Below are positions 33,601 through 47,211 of a stretch of DNA of 64,000 nt, in pieces; within the stretch, counting starts at the first letter, position 1; every line of letters begins with the position of its first letter. The stretch is from Thelonectria olida. Its lineage: Eukaryota > Ascomycota > Sordariomycetes > Hypocreales > Nectriaceae. The notes beneath the pieces are model-generated. The model saw only the letters and a program-made list of their open reading frames with translations, was not told where the DNA came from and made no database searches. The DNA lies in contig JAGPYM010000006.1 of NCBI GenBank assembly GCA_020736575.1, forward strand, positions 1,550,001 to 1,614,000, in the 5' to 3' direction. The position numbers and the translations under genes were made by a program.

Positions 33601-36600
33601 TTGGTTTCTATCCATGCACCTTCGTGTCCTGGGAGACGGCTTAAGGAATTGATTCGGGAGACGGGCCGCAAGGGAAGCGGTTGCAAGCCAGACCCTTGAA
33701 AACGGTGACGGCATCGTCAAGGACGTAAAGAACACAGTGTTCGTGCATACCGGTCCCCGGATTGACAGGCGGACAAACTGTGGCAGTGGGTGGCAGGTGA
33801 GGTGCTCTGCTCCGGTGGCGGTGGCATTGGCAGTGGCATTGGCAGTGAGTGAATGAGTGGCAAACGCCAACACGACAGACAGAGTGGACAGCAGCTGTGG
33901 CACCTCCAGGGCACTTCACTTGGTTTGCCTCCTGCTGTGGAAACCCCGAGACAAAAATAGCAACGCCCGCCTGGACTCTGGAACTGACCTTGAACCGACG
34001 GGAGCCCAGCCTGTCAGGTACGTACCCTTTCTCGCAGAGGGGAGCCGGCGGGGCAGCGTCGAGAAGCAGCCGAACGGACAAGGAAGGCGGGCGTGGAGAC
34101 CTTCTCTTCAAACTGGCTGACTCTGACAAACAGTCAGCTGGTCGCCTCAACTTCTCAGACAGAGCTGGGGATTCAACGACATGAGGCTGGGGCGCCGCCC
34201 TGCTGTGGACTGTTGCTCGCTCTGAATCCGGTCCTTGGCCTCGACCGGCCGAGACGTCGAACCGGCCGTAGCACAGCTGAGACTCTCAGCGACGGGCAGT
34301 TAGACAAGACGAGACAGTGGGACGCCCTGTGTGCCTGGCCACTGGCTCAGTTGAGATGCCAGATCCCACACTGCTGGGTCAGATCGATTCTCGATTCTCC
34401 ATCTCCCTCCCCCAGCTTGTGCTCTGCCTTCTGCCGCCACGGGGACATCAGGCAACGAAAAGAAAGGGGGTCAATTGGCTGTCGCTGGCATGGCATGGAT
34501 CAGTCCCAGTCCCCAGCACTCAGACGTCTCACTTCCCCAGCCGTGACCTTGTCTCGACCCCAGAACAACCTGGAAGCAATCTCGAACCATGAGAGTTTTT
34601 CCAACCCCCGATCTCGCTCGCTTCCTTTCCTTTCATTTCATTCTCTCCTGCTGGGTGTTTATGTCGAACCAAAGAAAGGCCTTCGACTGACCGACCTCGT
34701 TACACACACGCCCCCTTTGCTCCGGTTAATCTTTTCTGTCGGCCTCGTGACGCCTTAAGAGCATCCGTCCCTCAAGCGCCGGATGCGGGGTGCAGGGAAC
34801 ATTTGGTAATCGAGCAAGGCCAATGACAAACCAGAGCCGCTCACGAGACTCGACGACGACCAGAAAGGAAAATCTGGGGGGCGTGAGATTCCCTGCGGCC
34901 ACTGGGGCCCCCATCTATGCTGGGGAAGGGACAAAAAAAAAAAAAAAAAAGAAGGCAGAGGCTACAGGGAGGTACTGTACGCAAGGTAAGGTACAGAAAC
35001 ACGGGGGTTACGGAGACCAGGCCAACGCGGACGGTCCCGTGGCTGTCACGAATGCTGCACGATCAAGTAAACTGGGGGTAATGAAAACATGGGGAACGGT
35101 CGCCAGGCAAATGCGAAGCGGGTCTGCTGAAGAGGTGCTTGCCCCGTGGACTGCGGTCATTCACGGTTACACGTCCCCCCTCCCTCCATGAGCGGGACAG
35201 AGTGTTGTTTTTCTGAACAAGAAAAGGAAACCTGGGGGTAATGGAAATGCCATCATCATGGATCCTCTGGTTGGGGGTGGAGGGGAGAGAAGCTTCTCGG
35301 GGCAGCCGGGCCCTCCGCTGAGTGGATCACCGGTGCAGCCCGGCCTTCTGCTGTGTGAAGACGCCGGAGGCGGGTACCGACCTCCGTTAATGGGGAGCCT
35401 TGGCAGATAGGTAGGCAGGTAAGGTAGGGTGAGGGAATCCCTTTGGGACATGGCTCTTGGGTGTTTGTGGAAGCTGGAGTGAGATAGTAACCGCATCTGT
35501 TCCCTTTGTTGTTTTCTTGGGTTGGACGCGCAAATCCTCCTGTAAGAATTTTTGTTAGCTAGTCCGTGCATGCAACCCTTTGCAACCTCTCTGAAGTACC
35601 CAGCTTCCATCACCTCCAATAGACGCCGTATACGCCGCTCTTTACCGAAACCTGGGGCAATGGACTAACACGCCCTGGGCAATTGTGTCATCGATGGCAC
35701 TATTCCGAGCCCGATTTCGTACCTGAAAATCCGTGTCAGAAATTGAAAAGTACTGTGCGAATTCGCAAGTACCTTCCCTCCACAGATTGATATTCGTTAC
35801 TAGACAATGATACGGAGTATTCATGTTGTAATAATGGAGGTTGTAGTTCTCTAGGTGCAGTGGAGGAGCACCATATCCATGCGGCCCCGCGTTGGGGCAG
35901 ACCGGAGCTCACCCCTCGGGGACGGGGCATCGGTACGGGGAATGGGAACGTAATAGTCTGTCTTTGACAATTGGCCTCTCGTCTTAGGCTGGTCCTGTAT
36001 TGATAGTTAGGATCGCTTCGGCGGTCAAGACGAGACCAGACAGAAGACAAATCTCAACAACGAGGCCCCGTGACCAAGGTCAGACAGGCCAAAGTCTCGG
36101 TGAGGGTCCCCAATTTCAGCAATGGCTCGGTCAGGTGAACCATTCGCTGGACCTTGCAGTCACCGACTCCAGCTTAGGTTGAGACTGGAGGCCGCTATCA
36201 ACTCTTCCAGCGCTTCCGGGGCATTTGGTTAGCGTCCGAGGGCGGGAACGTGTCCCGAACAGAGACACTGTATTCGCCTTAGGAAGATTACCCCCGGATT
36301 CTCATTTCGTGAGCGTTACCGTAGGCGCCAATCCTCACCACCAAAGGCGTGATTGTAACATGCTGGGCCGCAGGAATCGTCTTACACACGCAAACTTGAT
36401 GCTTCTGACACAATATGCCATACAAAGAATACTGGAGGTCCAGGGCCCATGTAGAATAACATGGTACTGTACCAAACAGAAGGGACAAAGTGCGGATACA
36501 TGACGTTTGCTGTCAATGCTCCAACCATGAGCTTGGCACAAGGGGACAAGGAGCACATCATGTTGGCCAGTCCCCGTCACAAATTCCCACCAGCATTATT

Positions 36601-39600
36601 CTTGGCTTGCAAGTACATCTTGATATGGCTGACGCCGGCTCTTGCCCTGAGGAGATACTGTCAGCCCCAAATCGCAGACCAAGGCAGTAGAAACGATTCG
36701 ACTTCATGGAGCCGTCATATCTGTACAATGAATGCATTGAAGTGTCAAGTGGAGACTGCTTTGCAGGTTGAGAGAAAAAAACTTGAAACGAGGCAGGATC
36801 TGCATGTCACGGAGTGCGTTGATGATGACTCGCAGCGAGAGAGGTGAGCTCGGCCAAGAACAATTGCACCATCGGCCATTCTCCTTGACCGTTGGGTGAC
36901 CAATTCGGTTAGCTGCATGGTTGATGGAGACGAGGTGCATATCATAGGCAGGACTTTGTCTAAGTACGTATTGAAGCGGCGAGGTGAGAATTCGAGACCT
37001 TCGGAAGTGCTCAAAGAGGTCAGTGGAATAAGGACCCGGTAGTTGCGAGCTGCCCTGTGCCAACCAAGCTCAACCGGGATTTGGCACATTGTACTTCGTA
37101 CACATGACTGTGATGTGATTGCACACGCATCGTCATGACACTTGGGTGATGGTGAATGCACAACAGCATCAGATAGGGACTGTATGATTCCCCTCCACAA
37201 TTGCGAATCGAATTCCACAGTGGAGAGAGTGGAGATGGATTGCGAATGAAAAAAAAAAAAAGGGGACATGACGGCGTTGCAAAGAGAAAGAAAATAGAGT
37301 CATCAACGAAGTAGTTGAGTTGCCCAGCACCTGACAAGCAGAAAAAAAGAAGAAAAAGAGGATCTCTAACACAGAAGTCAGAGCCTCGAATAACCGGCCC
37401 CGGCAAGGACACCTTCTCCACTTTGGAAAGACTCGAAATAATGGGACTGCTGGAGTGCAGTTGCGTGCTGGGAAGAACATCGAGAAGGAGTCGTTCCTGG
37501 TACATGAGCGGCCAGGAACCGGGCGCTCGGGCCAAGTAGCCTTCCTCTTGAGGCTTAGACAGGAAGCGCTATTGGGTAATAAAGTGGCCATTTTCCGGCG
37601 CTGGCTGAGGTCATGATCACCAACTTCCCCGCTGCGGCCTGCTTCTCGACTCTTCTGGCTTTTTGGCTGGGGCAAGTGCCGGGGCGCGCGCAATGGGCGG
37701 AGGGCAGAGGACCGACCGGGCCGGTTTGTTCAGCGTGTGAACGTCTCGTTTCTTTCTGTCAGTTTGCCTTTTTTCTTGTCAATTGCGACTTGGTGCTGCG
37801 TGCGAATATCTACACGATCAATTGGAAGTGAGAGGCCTCTTTGAGCTTGAACAAGGACAGGGAGGAGAATCGGAGCCGGAGAAGGAGGTGAGCTGGGCCT
37901 CTCTCACGAATTCCTGCCGTTACTGCACTCCAGACGAAGCACCTTACAACAGTCAGCACGCACCAAGCTCAGGAACCTGCGAATTATTCGTGCACCTGCT
38001 CGCAGGGGTTCACGGACGGTGTTCTCAGTACAACGACCCAACGCCTTCCCAGTGCTTCGGTACTGGTCCCTTGTACTTCGTACGCTGTGCTTGGTTCCGG
38101 GATTCGCACCTGTATTATTTTCCAGACCTTGAGCAATTCAACACCTGGGAAAGCCCCACCAGATGGGGGGTGTGGGTGGTCCCAGGGTGTAGCATTGGAA
38201 AAAGGTGAGCGGCAAGGAGTGGCCAACGTGACAAAGCGTCTCAAACAAGAATGAGAGGAATTGAGCACGAGGAACGAGGGGCGGCCGTAAATCGACATTG
38301 GATTGGATCGTGGAAAAAAAGGTACAGCCAAGAGTACAGTACGTACCTGGCCCGCTTTTCCAGTTTTCCCAATTGCCCTGTGCAGCACCAGCGGGGTACG
38401 TACCTGAATTTCCCCTGCTGTCAGATGTACCTCGTGATGTATCTTTGTATCTTTACTTGCACTCCCGTCATCGTTGAGGAAAAAGAGCCACGAGCTCTCA
38501 GTCACGGCCAGGAGTATAAGAGTCTTCCATCGCCATGTCCCTGAGAGGCGTCTTTTGAAAGATATGGCTTGTTAACGCTCTCGACTCACTTTGTCTCGTC
38601 TTTGCAACAGACTCCCTCCCCTCTTCTCCTCCTCTCCTCCTGCCTGCTTCCATCTCAGCGGCATATCACTTACTTACTCTATCTCTCTCACCTCCTTTCT
38701 CGTCTTACCCTCCAAAACCTAACGACCAAGCTCCGCCGTATCAAGAGAGTGCTCCTTATCTCTCTCTCGATTCCATCAGTTGCTATTTACGACAGGGCTG
38801 ATTGGATGGCTGTGCTGAGTTCGCATCACGAAACCTAACGCCAGCCAAGCTGTGCTAATCAAGATCAAAAGTTTGGACCTTCTGGAACCTTAGCTAGCTC
38901 ACAAAGCCGCAACCGCTCTCCATTGGCCTGCTCCTTTTGAGAAACACGCTCTCCTCCAAAAAACATCAACAAACAACTGAGACTCTCTCTTGTTGTTCTG
39001 TACCGCCTCTTTTCACTATCCCTACTTTCTCACCTCTTTTGGTCCCCGCCAATTGACCCCTCTGTGTGAGCCCCGGCAACCCCGACTTACACAAACATCA
39101 TCATCATTGCTGCAACACACAGCAACGAAACCCCTGCCACCGTACCCAGAGTATCACTGCAGGTCCTCTTACGTCAATTCAATCAATTCGACGCCCTGAC
39201 GAATTGATCGACGCCGAAGTTAGTTTGCGTCGCATAAACAAACCGGTAAGTCGCGGATACTTGCAATCTTCTTATCTTGTCCGATTCCAGCCCCGCAATT
39301 CCCTTATCGCAGCTTGGACCCCTTGATGGCTCCTCCTCTTGCGCCCCCTGCCCCATCAACCCGCCGCCGTCAGTGCCGTCACCAAAAATGGATTATACAC
39401 GAGAGGCTCAGAGACCGGCCCGGCGGTGAATCTCGCTCTCACCGGGGGCTGGTGAGCTTCTCCTTGTCGTATTCACCCATCAGAGATAAGCTTGTTGCTC
39501 GTTTGCAGCCATCTGCCGGTGTTCGATGGGAGTTCGCCGCAGCAACCCATTCCAACCGGACCCTCCAGACCGTGCAACCCTGCATTTGGCCCTTTCAGGT

Positions 39601-40025
39601 CCCGATCTGGTGGCGTTCCGCTGAGACTTGCTTTGGTGATTCCGCTTCTTGAGCCGTGTGCTGCGCCCGCTCGGGTGGTCAGCAGCCGTATCAGAGCGGA
39701 TGAGCATTGACTCACTTGATCTCACCAAACCTCGCGATGCAGTGTCTCTGGTGACGACATGACGGCTCTTATCAGTATTGCGCCGTCTGGACACTCTTGG
39801 CCATTGTGCTATATAAGATATCTGGACGGCTGCTCTTCTTCCTGATTCCTCATCATCCATTCTACGTTTATTTTGTTTCGTCGTTTCGTTCATACCATCT
39901 CACTCGCTTTTGCCTGCAACGGCATCTTTGTCAGGATGCTTCTTGTCCAGAGCCCTACGACTAACATACCTCCTCCTGATAGTTTTCCCGACTACATAGA
40001 TCCTTTCGAGGAAATCTCGCCCATC
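30614..40025. other. Long stretch without a recognisable gene (9.4 kb) upstream of glutamate dehydrogenase
   Basis: Many overlapping 60-220 aa frames on both strands have no domain, start at non-ATG codons or lie in low-complexity sequence. Homopolymers occur at about 31425 (T), 34935 (A18) and 37248 (A13). From about 38570 the sequence turns CT-rich, like a long leader of the dehydrogenase. A strong donor (GTAAGTCGC at 39246) and acceptors TTTGTCAG (39934) or CTACATAG (about 39999) suggest a leader intron. A TATA-like CTATATAAG lies at 39809-39817. I see no transposon. Confidence 0.45.
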
Positions 40026-43000
40026 ATGAGCGCCGCAGTCGCTTCTAAGCCTTTGGCTAACATCCAGTCTGAAGAGGCCAGCCGTGGCCCTTCTCCTCAG
40101 CCCACACACTTCAGCGTTCCCTTGACCGCGATTAACGGCAACGGTCACCGGATCCTTCGCTCGGCCACTGTTGGCTACATTGCCCCAGAGTTCAAGGGCA
40201 AGGCCGAGCAGATCAAGTCTGGTGGGTAGCCTTCCGTCCTGGCTGAAGACGAGAAAGTTTGCTAACTATTTCATTAGTTAAGGAGATCATTGGATCAGCT
40301 GGTTTCATCCCTCACTCTCAGATTGATGAGCAGGTTGAGTACTTCTACGAGAAGCTTGGCATCGACGATGTCTACTTCACTATCGAGACTCCTACCGTCA
40401 TCGCTAGCCATGTCACCTCGTTGTACGCTGCCAAGGTGGCCGCCTTCGCCCGAGAGGATAAGCAGCAGGAGATCCGCCTCGACATGGAGGCCAACGACCA
40501 TGCCATCTACATCGACACCAGCACTCCCGGTCAGACCAATGTCGCCGGCCCCCGATACGAGGAGCGCCTCGAGTCCAAGTACATCGACCACCAGGGCAAG
40601 AGCAAGTACCGTGTCGAGACTTTCCGCTCTCCCGCTGCCCTCGGTAGCAGCCCTTCATCAAAGGCCTCTCTCCGATGCTATTTCGTCTACCAGTGCCAGT
40701 TCCAGACTCCTCCCGAGAAGACGGATCCCAGCGAGACTCGCCTGGAGCTGATCGCCGACACTGGTTTCCTCCAGAAGGCCACCGCCAACACCAAGCAGAT
40801 TTACCAGGAGATTATCGAGCTTGCTGTCAAGCGTGCTGGTCCTGTCATCGAGGTCTTTGACATTGAGGACAGCGCCGAGAAGCGCATGGTTATTGCCTTC
40901 CGCTCTCGTACCGCCCGCGGAATGTTCTCCGCCCTCAGTGATCTTTACCACTACTATGGTGTCACCAGCTCTCGAAAGTACCTCGAGCAGTTCTCCAACG
41001 GTGTTACCGTCATGAGTGTCTACCTCAAGCCCGCTTTGAGCCTTGACGCCGAGTTCCCTCCCTGGGACCACTCTATCAACCAGATCTCCAAGGAGGTTTC
41101 TCTTCTCTACTGCCTCCCCCACAACAAGTTCCACACCCTTTTCCTCACTGGCCAGCTGAGCCTTCAGGAGTCTGTTTACGCCCACTCCGCATGGGTGTTT
41201 GTCCAGCACTTCCTCAACCGACTGGGCCCCGAGTACACCTCGCTTTCGCAGCTCCTTGACCCCGGCAACAACGCTCAGGCTGCCCTCCTGTCCAACCTCA
41301 AGCGCCGTCTCCGCTCCGAGACCTTTACCCCTGACTACATCTATGAGATTATTCAGAATTACCCTGGTCTCGTCCGCGCTTTGTACGCCTCGTTCGCCAA
41401 CGTTCACTTGGTGAAGGACCCTGAAATTGCCGACCAGCTTGTCTCGTCCAGCTCTTCCGTCGAGATCCTCTCGGATGATGCTCTCAAGGACAAGATTTCC
41501 AAGAACGTCCAGAACGAGCACGAGGAGATGGTTCTCACTGCCTTCCGCGTCTTCAACAATGCCATCCTGAAGACCAACTACTTCACCCCCACCAAGGTCG
41601 CCCTGAGCTTCCGTCTCGATCCCGCTTTCCTCCCCGAGGTTGAGTACCCCAAGCGCCTCTACGGTATGTTCCTCGTGATCAGCTCTGAGTCGCGTGGTTT
41701 CCACCTCCGTTTCAAGGACATCTCCCGTGGCGGTATCCGTATCGTCAAGTCTCGCAGTAAGGAGGCCTACAGCATCAACGCCCGCAACCTGTTTGACGAG
41801 AACTACGGCCTTGCCAGCACTCAGCAGCGCAAGAACAAGGACATTCCCGAGGGTGGTTCCAAGGGTGTCATTCTCCTCGACCCCAAGCAGCAAGATCGCG
41901 CCAAGGAGGCTTTCGAGAAGTACATTGATAGTATTCTTGACCTTCTCCTGCCCGCCCAGACCCCTGGTATCAAGAACCCTCTCGTCGATCTCTATGGCAA
42001 AGAGGAGATTCTGTTCCTCGGCCCTGATGAGAACACTGCTGAGCTGGTTAACTGGGCTACTGAGCACGCTCGTGTTCGTGGTGCTCCTTGGTGGAAGTCT
42101 TTCTTCACTGGAAAGTCTCCCAAGCTCGGTGGCATCCCTCACGACACCTATGGCATGACTACCCTGTCTGTCCGCGAGTACGTTAAGGGTATCTACCGAA
42201 AGCTGAATCTCGACCCCTCAACTATCCGCAAGATGCAGACTGGCGGTCCCGACGGTGATTTGGGCAGCAACGAGATTAAGCTGGGCAACGAGAAGTACAC
42301 TGCTATCGTCGACGGCTCTGGTGTCCTTGCAGACCCCAACGGCCTTGACCACGATGAGCTCCTCCGTCTTGCCAACCAGCGTGCCATGATCGCTGAGTAC
42401 GATATCTCCAAGCTCTCCAAGGATGGATACCGTATTCTGTGTGACGACCAGAACGTCACCCTCCCCACCGGTGAGGTCATCACCAACGGTACTTCGTTCC
42501 GCAACACCTTCCACCTCCGGGATACTGGCAGCGTCGATGCTTTCGTCCCTTGTGGTGGTCGTCCTGCTTCCATCGATCTCATCACCGTCAACCGCCTCAT
42601 CAAGGATGGCAAGTCTGTCATTCCCTACCTTGTTGAGGGTGCCAACCTGTTCATCACTCAGGAGGCCAAGCTCCGCCTCGAGGAGGCTGGCTGCATTCTG
42701 TACAAGGATGCCTCTGCCAACAAGGGTGGTGTGACTTCCTCCTCTCTGGAGGTTCTTGCCTCTCTGTCTTTCGATGATGCCGGTTTCATTGAGAACATGT
42801 GTGTTGGCGCTGATGGCGAGGCTCCTCAGTTTTACAAGGACTACGTCAAGCAGGTTCAGCTCAAGATCCAGGACAATGCCCGTCTCGAGTTCGAGGCCAT
42901 CTGGCGCGAGCACGAGGAGACTGGTATCGCCCGCTCGATCCTGTCCGACAAGCTGTCCGTCGCCATCACCGACTTGGACGAGAAGCTCCAGCACTCCGAC

Positions 43001-43288
43001 CTCTGGGACAACGAGAAGATCCGTCTCTCTGTTCTCCAGGATGCCCTCCCCGCTCTTCTCCTCCAGAAGATTGGTCTCGAGACCATGGTCTCCCGCATTC
43101 CCGAGTCCTACCTCCGCAGTATCTTTGGCTCCTACCTTGCTAGCCGCTTTGTGTACGAGTTTGGTAGCAGCCCCAGCCAGTTCGCCTTCTACGACTTGTA
43201 AGTGTAACCCAAGAATATCCTCAATAGCGATGCAGAAGCTAACTATTTCAATAGCATGTCGAAGCGCATGGCTCTCATTGGTGCTTAA
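40026..43288 (+). CDS. gdh2: NAD-specific glutamate dehydrogenase (large, GDH2 type)
   Basis: Deaminates glutamate to 2-oxoglutarate and ammonia with NAD, the catabolic direction. It is the large (about 115 kDa) fungal class. Three exons, 40026..40221, 40278..43197 and 43255..43288, give 1049 residues (yeast Gdh2 about 1090). The N-terminal regulatory region contains HRILRSATVGYIAPEF and ASHVTSLYAAKVAAFARED. The catalytic half has FKDISRGGIRIVKSRSKEAY, NKDIPEGGSKGVILL and GGPDGDLGSNEIKLGNEKY (nucleotide-binding region), then VEGANLFITQEA. The last exon adds only FMSKRMALIGA. An in-frame ATG at 39936 would add 30 residues, but that stretch uses rarer codons (two ATA) and lacks the family pattern, so I prefer 40026. 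Strong C-ending codon bias indicates high expression and explains the long antisense open frames. Confidence 0.95.
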
Positions 43289-45180
43289 ACGAAATGCCCT
43301 ATCAACGTTTATAGACGAGACGATTTTTGAAGGAGCTGGTTTTAGTTCCTCCTGTTTTCGAGCATAGCCTGGTTTTATTTGATTTCAAAGAAGTCCTCCT
43401 GAGGATAAGGAGACGAGCATTGCTACAGTGTGTTTTACAGCATAGTTATTGCCCTGGCATGGGCTGCATATGGGAAACGGCATGGGAAGGTTACAGAAAA
43501 GCTGAAAAGACTATTTTCAAGTAGTCGACTTAATGAATGAAATTTCAATGTTGCAAACATTTCGGTCACTCGGGGACATTGGGAACTGAAGGACTATCCA
43601 TCTGCCGTGTCTACCTATGAGACGACCATAGTACTTCTACAACGAAGTACCTGTGAATGTGGAACGTGAGGAGCGGAGTGGTATGCGGGCCTCTGGATAA
43701 TGTCTCGGCAGAGACGTTCCGACCAAAGACGGATAACTCGGAGGTGGACGATGACTGCCGGCATGCATGCAGATGGGCCTGAGGTATTTCGAGCATATAC
43801 AGATGCATGCTCTTGTAGTAATGACGAAGCGTGTGTACGTCTACCTTGACTGGTCGGCAGGCAATCCATGAGAGAGTACGACGAGAAGAAGAAAGCGAAC
43901 TTGGACGGCAAGGGCATGGAGTAGATGGCGAGGTGTTTGGACAGTACGGAAGACGGCAGATATGAGGTGATTGTGATGGGGAATCGATGGAAGTTTGGAC
44001 AGTCATGAGCAACTTGTGTTGGTAGTAAATGACCTGAGATAACGCGCTGGTGATATATTCATGTCTATCCTCGAAAGTATGTGGCGTCAACAGCTAGTAA
44101 ACACTACGTCTACTACGTAGTATGCGTGGTGGATTCACATAGATGGAGCAATGCAGGTGTGGAATAAATGGGAGAGGAAGTAATTATAGTTGATGACTTG
44201 GTAACTGCCTACCTATACGAAGTACGGATACAGGTGGCTGTTTACTTATCAGCAATACTATAGCATGTGGTGTACCGATCGAGGCATTTCGGATGTAAAT
44301 AGCAGACCACGTCGTGACTCAATGCAGGTGTTGTTGAGGGGCCATGGGTGGTGGTCCAAGTTGTGCAGCGGATTGCGTGGCATCGCATGTATGGGCGGGC
44401 TTGGTCTGTTGAGGCCAAGCTTGGTGTTGGGTGCCTTGACTAGAATGGGCGGTCGGTATGTACGCATATTAACTAAACGCTCTCTTATTAATATTTGTTG
44501 TCTTAGAGGGTGGTGGTTTAATTAAACTAAGCAGTTATTGTCAGTGTCTCAATAACTAACCATCAAACTCAAAACGGAAGACCACGACGACGGATGGAGA
44601 GACGTCGGCTAAAATAAATGAAATACTAAAACGGCAAGCGCTTCAGAGTTAAAGTGGCTACATTAGCTCCGTTTCCCCCTTTTAACTTGTCGCGTTCGCG
44701 TCGTGTTGAACTGCAGCACCAGTGCACCAGATCTGATTCGTACGAGGGATATTGCGCTCTGTGTTTTGTATTCGCACCTCGTAATCACTCCTCGCAAACC
44801 ATCCTTCTCATGTTTCGAATTAAAGCAGAACCATGTTTTCCATCGCATCTTTGATATTGTCGAGTGACATGCAAAGTGGATGGGGGTTGGGGGGAAGAGG
44901 GAGCATCCGCCTTTGAGCGCCAGAATAAACGGAATTAGTGCAGAAGAGATAGGTGCTAGGAGAAAGCAGCCAATGAGAAGCGGCGCCGGAAAGTATTTCC
45001 TCAGCAAACCCTTGTCCGGCTGGGCAGCGTTTCAGCGTTTCAGAGCCTTGTTCCCCGAGTTGAGGTTGTTATTAGCGGGCGGGTAATTTGCCAAGTTTAC
45101 GACTAACAATGAACGAGCAGGCATCATATTCGCAAGAGAAGTTATGAACAATCAGCTTTCGATGCGAAAATCCGAAGGCA

Positions 45181-45216
<36 letters not shown>

Positions 45217-47211
45217 CATAGTCATTGTTTTCTTCTTCTTCTTCTTCTTGGCTCGTGGGTGTCAAGAGCCGAGACAGACATGATACGATGCCCTGGTCGT
45301 GTGTTGATGGTGCCAGGAAAAAACAAAACTCAGCTAACCACTAACTACTACTTCGTAAGGCCGTCTTCTCTCCCTTCCATGGTAGTTCAACTGGTTATTC
45401 GTACAACAACTACGAATACACGCGAGCAATTCGTCATGATTCGTAGATTCAATTGCATGAACACGTTTCCTTTTTGTCATGGAAGGCTTTCTCCCCCTCG
45501 CTTCCGGGTTAGATGGATGGGTTTTGCCGCCAATTGATTGCGTCCTCGATGAACCATCTGGGAGGTCTGGGCTTTTAATCCACGACGACTCTGTTCCATT
45601 GGATCTGATCCAAAACCTTCTTTCTAGTCTATACGAGAAAAGAAAAAAGATATCTTGACGGGTTAATTACTCCCTGGTCATCCTGCCTCTTTTTTTCTTC
45701 CTTTTTCTGCTCTTTCTTCCTTCTTCTCTGCGCGTTAGTTATGGTTATGGCCTGACGGGCGCCGACCACCTCCGACGTCCGACGTCCGACATCCAACACC
45801 CAACATCCAGCCTCCCACCAGCTTTACCAGGAACGATTGAACAAACGGGGCTGTCCCAAGGGTCCAAAAGACGCCAAAAAGAAAAAGAAAAAAGAAAACG
45901 GGCACCGAGAAGCTGGTAAGTTCAAAGCCTGGCCAACCACCGGTTTTCTTTGGCGAGGCCCGACGCACATGTTCCTCTCGCATCATTCCTTGGGCCCAAT
46001 CCCAATCCCGGCTCTTCTCACTTCCATTCCTCCACACAACCAAGAGGCCGAAAGCGCCTATTACCTGCAGCCACAAGTTTACAATTTACCACGGCCAACG
46101 ACTAACTGCAGATAGCCAACGGGGAGAAGGCGCTTCGAGACCAGCTCACCAGGAACCAACAACGTGTGTCGTGTCGTTGGCACAGTTGACGCAAGGGCAG
46201 AGACGAAAGAAGAGAAAGAAGAAGCAGAGAAAAAGGGGTCCTCTTTTCTCTCTCTCTCTCTCTCTCCCCCCCATCTCTCATCCATCCATTTCTTTCTTCT
46301 CGCACACCCCGGTCGCCCTCTGTCGAGCACGTTCCCTCGACTCAGTGGAGATCGAATTTGGGTCCGAAACGAAACTTGGGCCATCCTGCGACTCTTGTCG
46401 TCGGCGCCAGCTCATTCAAAGCACTCAAGCTGCGCACACCGACGACGGCAAACGGGAGCCAAGAAGCCAAAAAGCAAGCCGCCAGCCCGACGATCAACTT
46501 GGCCCCCGTCTCGAACCCCAGTTCTCTCTTCCCCTTCCCCCTTTCCCTGGCTTGTTTGCTTGTCCCTCCATCTCGCTCTCTCTCTGCACACACGCCCAAG
46601 CCGACAGATAACGAAAGGTGCTGCACAAGTCTCACGACTCCGACGAACAACGGCCCGCCTTTTTGCAGAGGTGCTGCATGGTTGACTCTGTGTCGTTGTG
46701 ACCAGCCGTTGGGCTCAAGCGGAAACAGCAGCAGCAGCAGCAGCAGCAGACAGGAGCGGCATTAGGTACGCCTGCGCATCTAATCAGGCCTCCTTTGAAA
46801 CAAACGTTGCGGCACATTTTCCTTAGCAAGGCACAAAACGACACAGGCACAAGGCACAAGGCACCAATACGTACAGACAGGCACAAAAAAAGAAAAAGCC
46901 AAAGAAAGGCACGAGACAAGGCGCACGCAAAGATCCACCATACTCCCACCCCCACGACCCAGCTCGATCAACCAACACACAACCTCTCTCAACGGCTGTC
47001 CTCTCTTTTTATGAAATTCCAATCCCCCCGGGGGGTCAATCAATCAATTAATCGATCAATCAATCCGACCACTATCCTATCCACGACGTACTCCGTACTC
47101 AGCCTTTCCTTGTCGCAGTGGGCTCAACGGCTCTGATCTCTCTTCTCATCCTCCAGTCGTGGCTTTCTCGTCCAACGCCATCGCGGATCGGCGCCGCTCC
47201 TCTTATTCATC
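43289..47211. other. Stretch without a recognisable gene (3.9 kb)
   Basis: This holds the 3' region of glutamate dehydrogenase and the long upstream region of the Bud14/Tea4 gene. From about 46160 the sequence is CT-rich with a CT run (about 46246-46267) and an AGC run (about 46725-46750), as in fungal leaders. No domain-bearing frame was found. Confidence 0.45.
45185..45216. repeat. T32 homopolymer followed by a CTT microsatellite
   Basis: 32 consecutive T, then after about 18 bases a short CTT repeat (about 45233-45250). Length is likely variable between isolates and error-prone in sequencing. Confidence 0.9.

Noticed and set aside
33511..33903. Minus-strand frame with an apparent signal peptide (VVLAFATHSL)
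   Set aside because: It begins at GTG, not ATG, has an Ala/Thr/Asn repeat then no family-like sequence, and lies in a gene-free stretch.
40658..42142. 494-aa open frame antisense to glutamate dehydrogenase
   Set aside because: It is a shadow of strong C-ending codon bias on the coding strand, with Leu/Glu/Val-rich composition and no domain. The plus-strand gene is certain.
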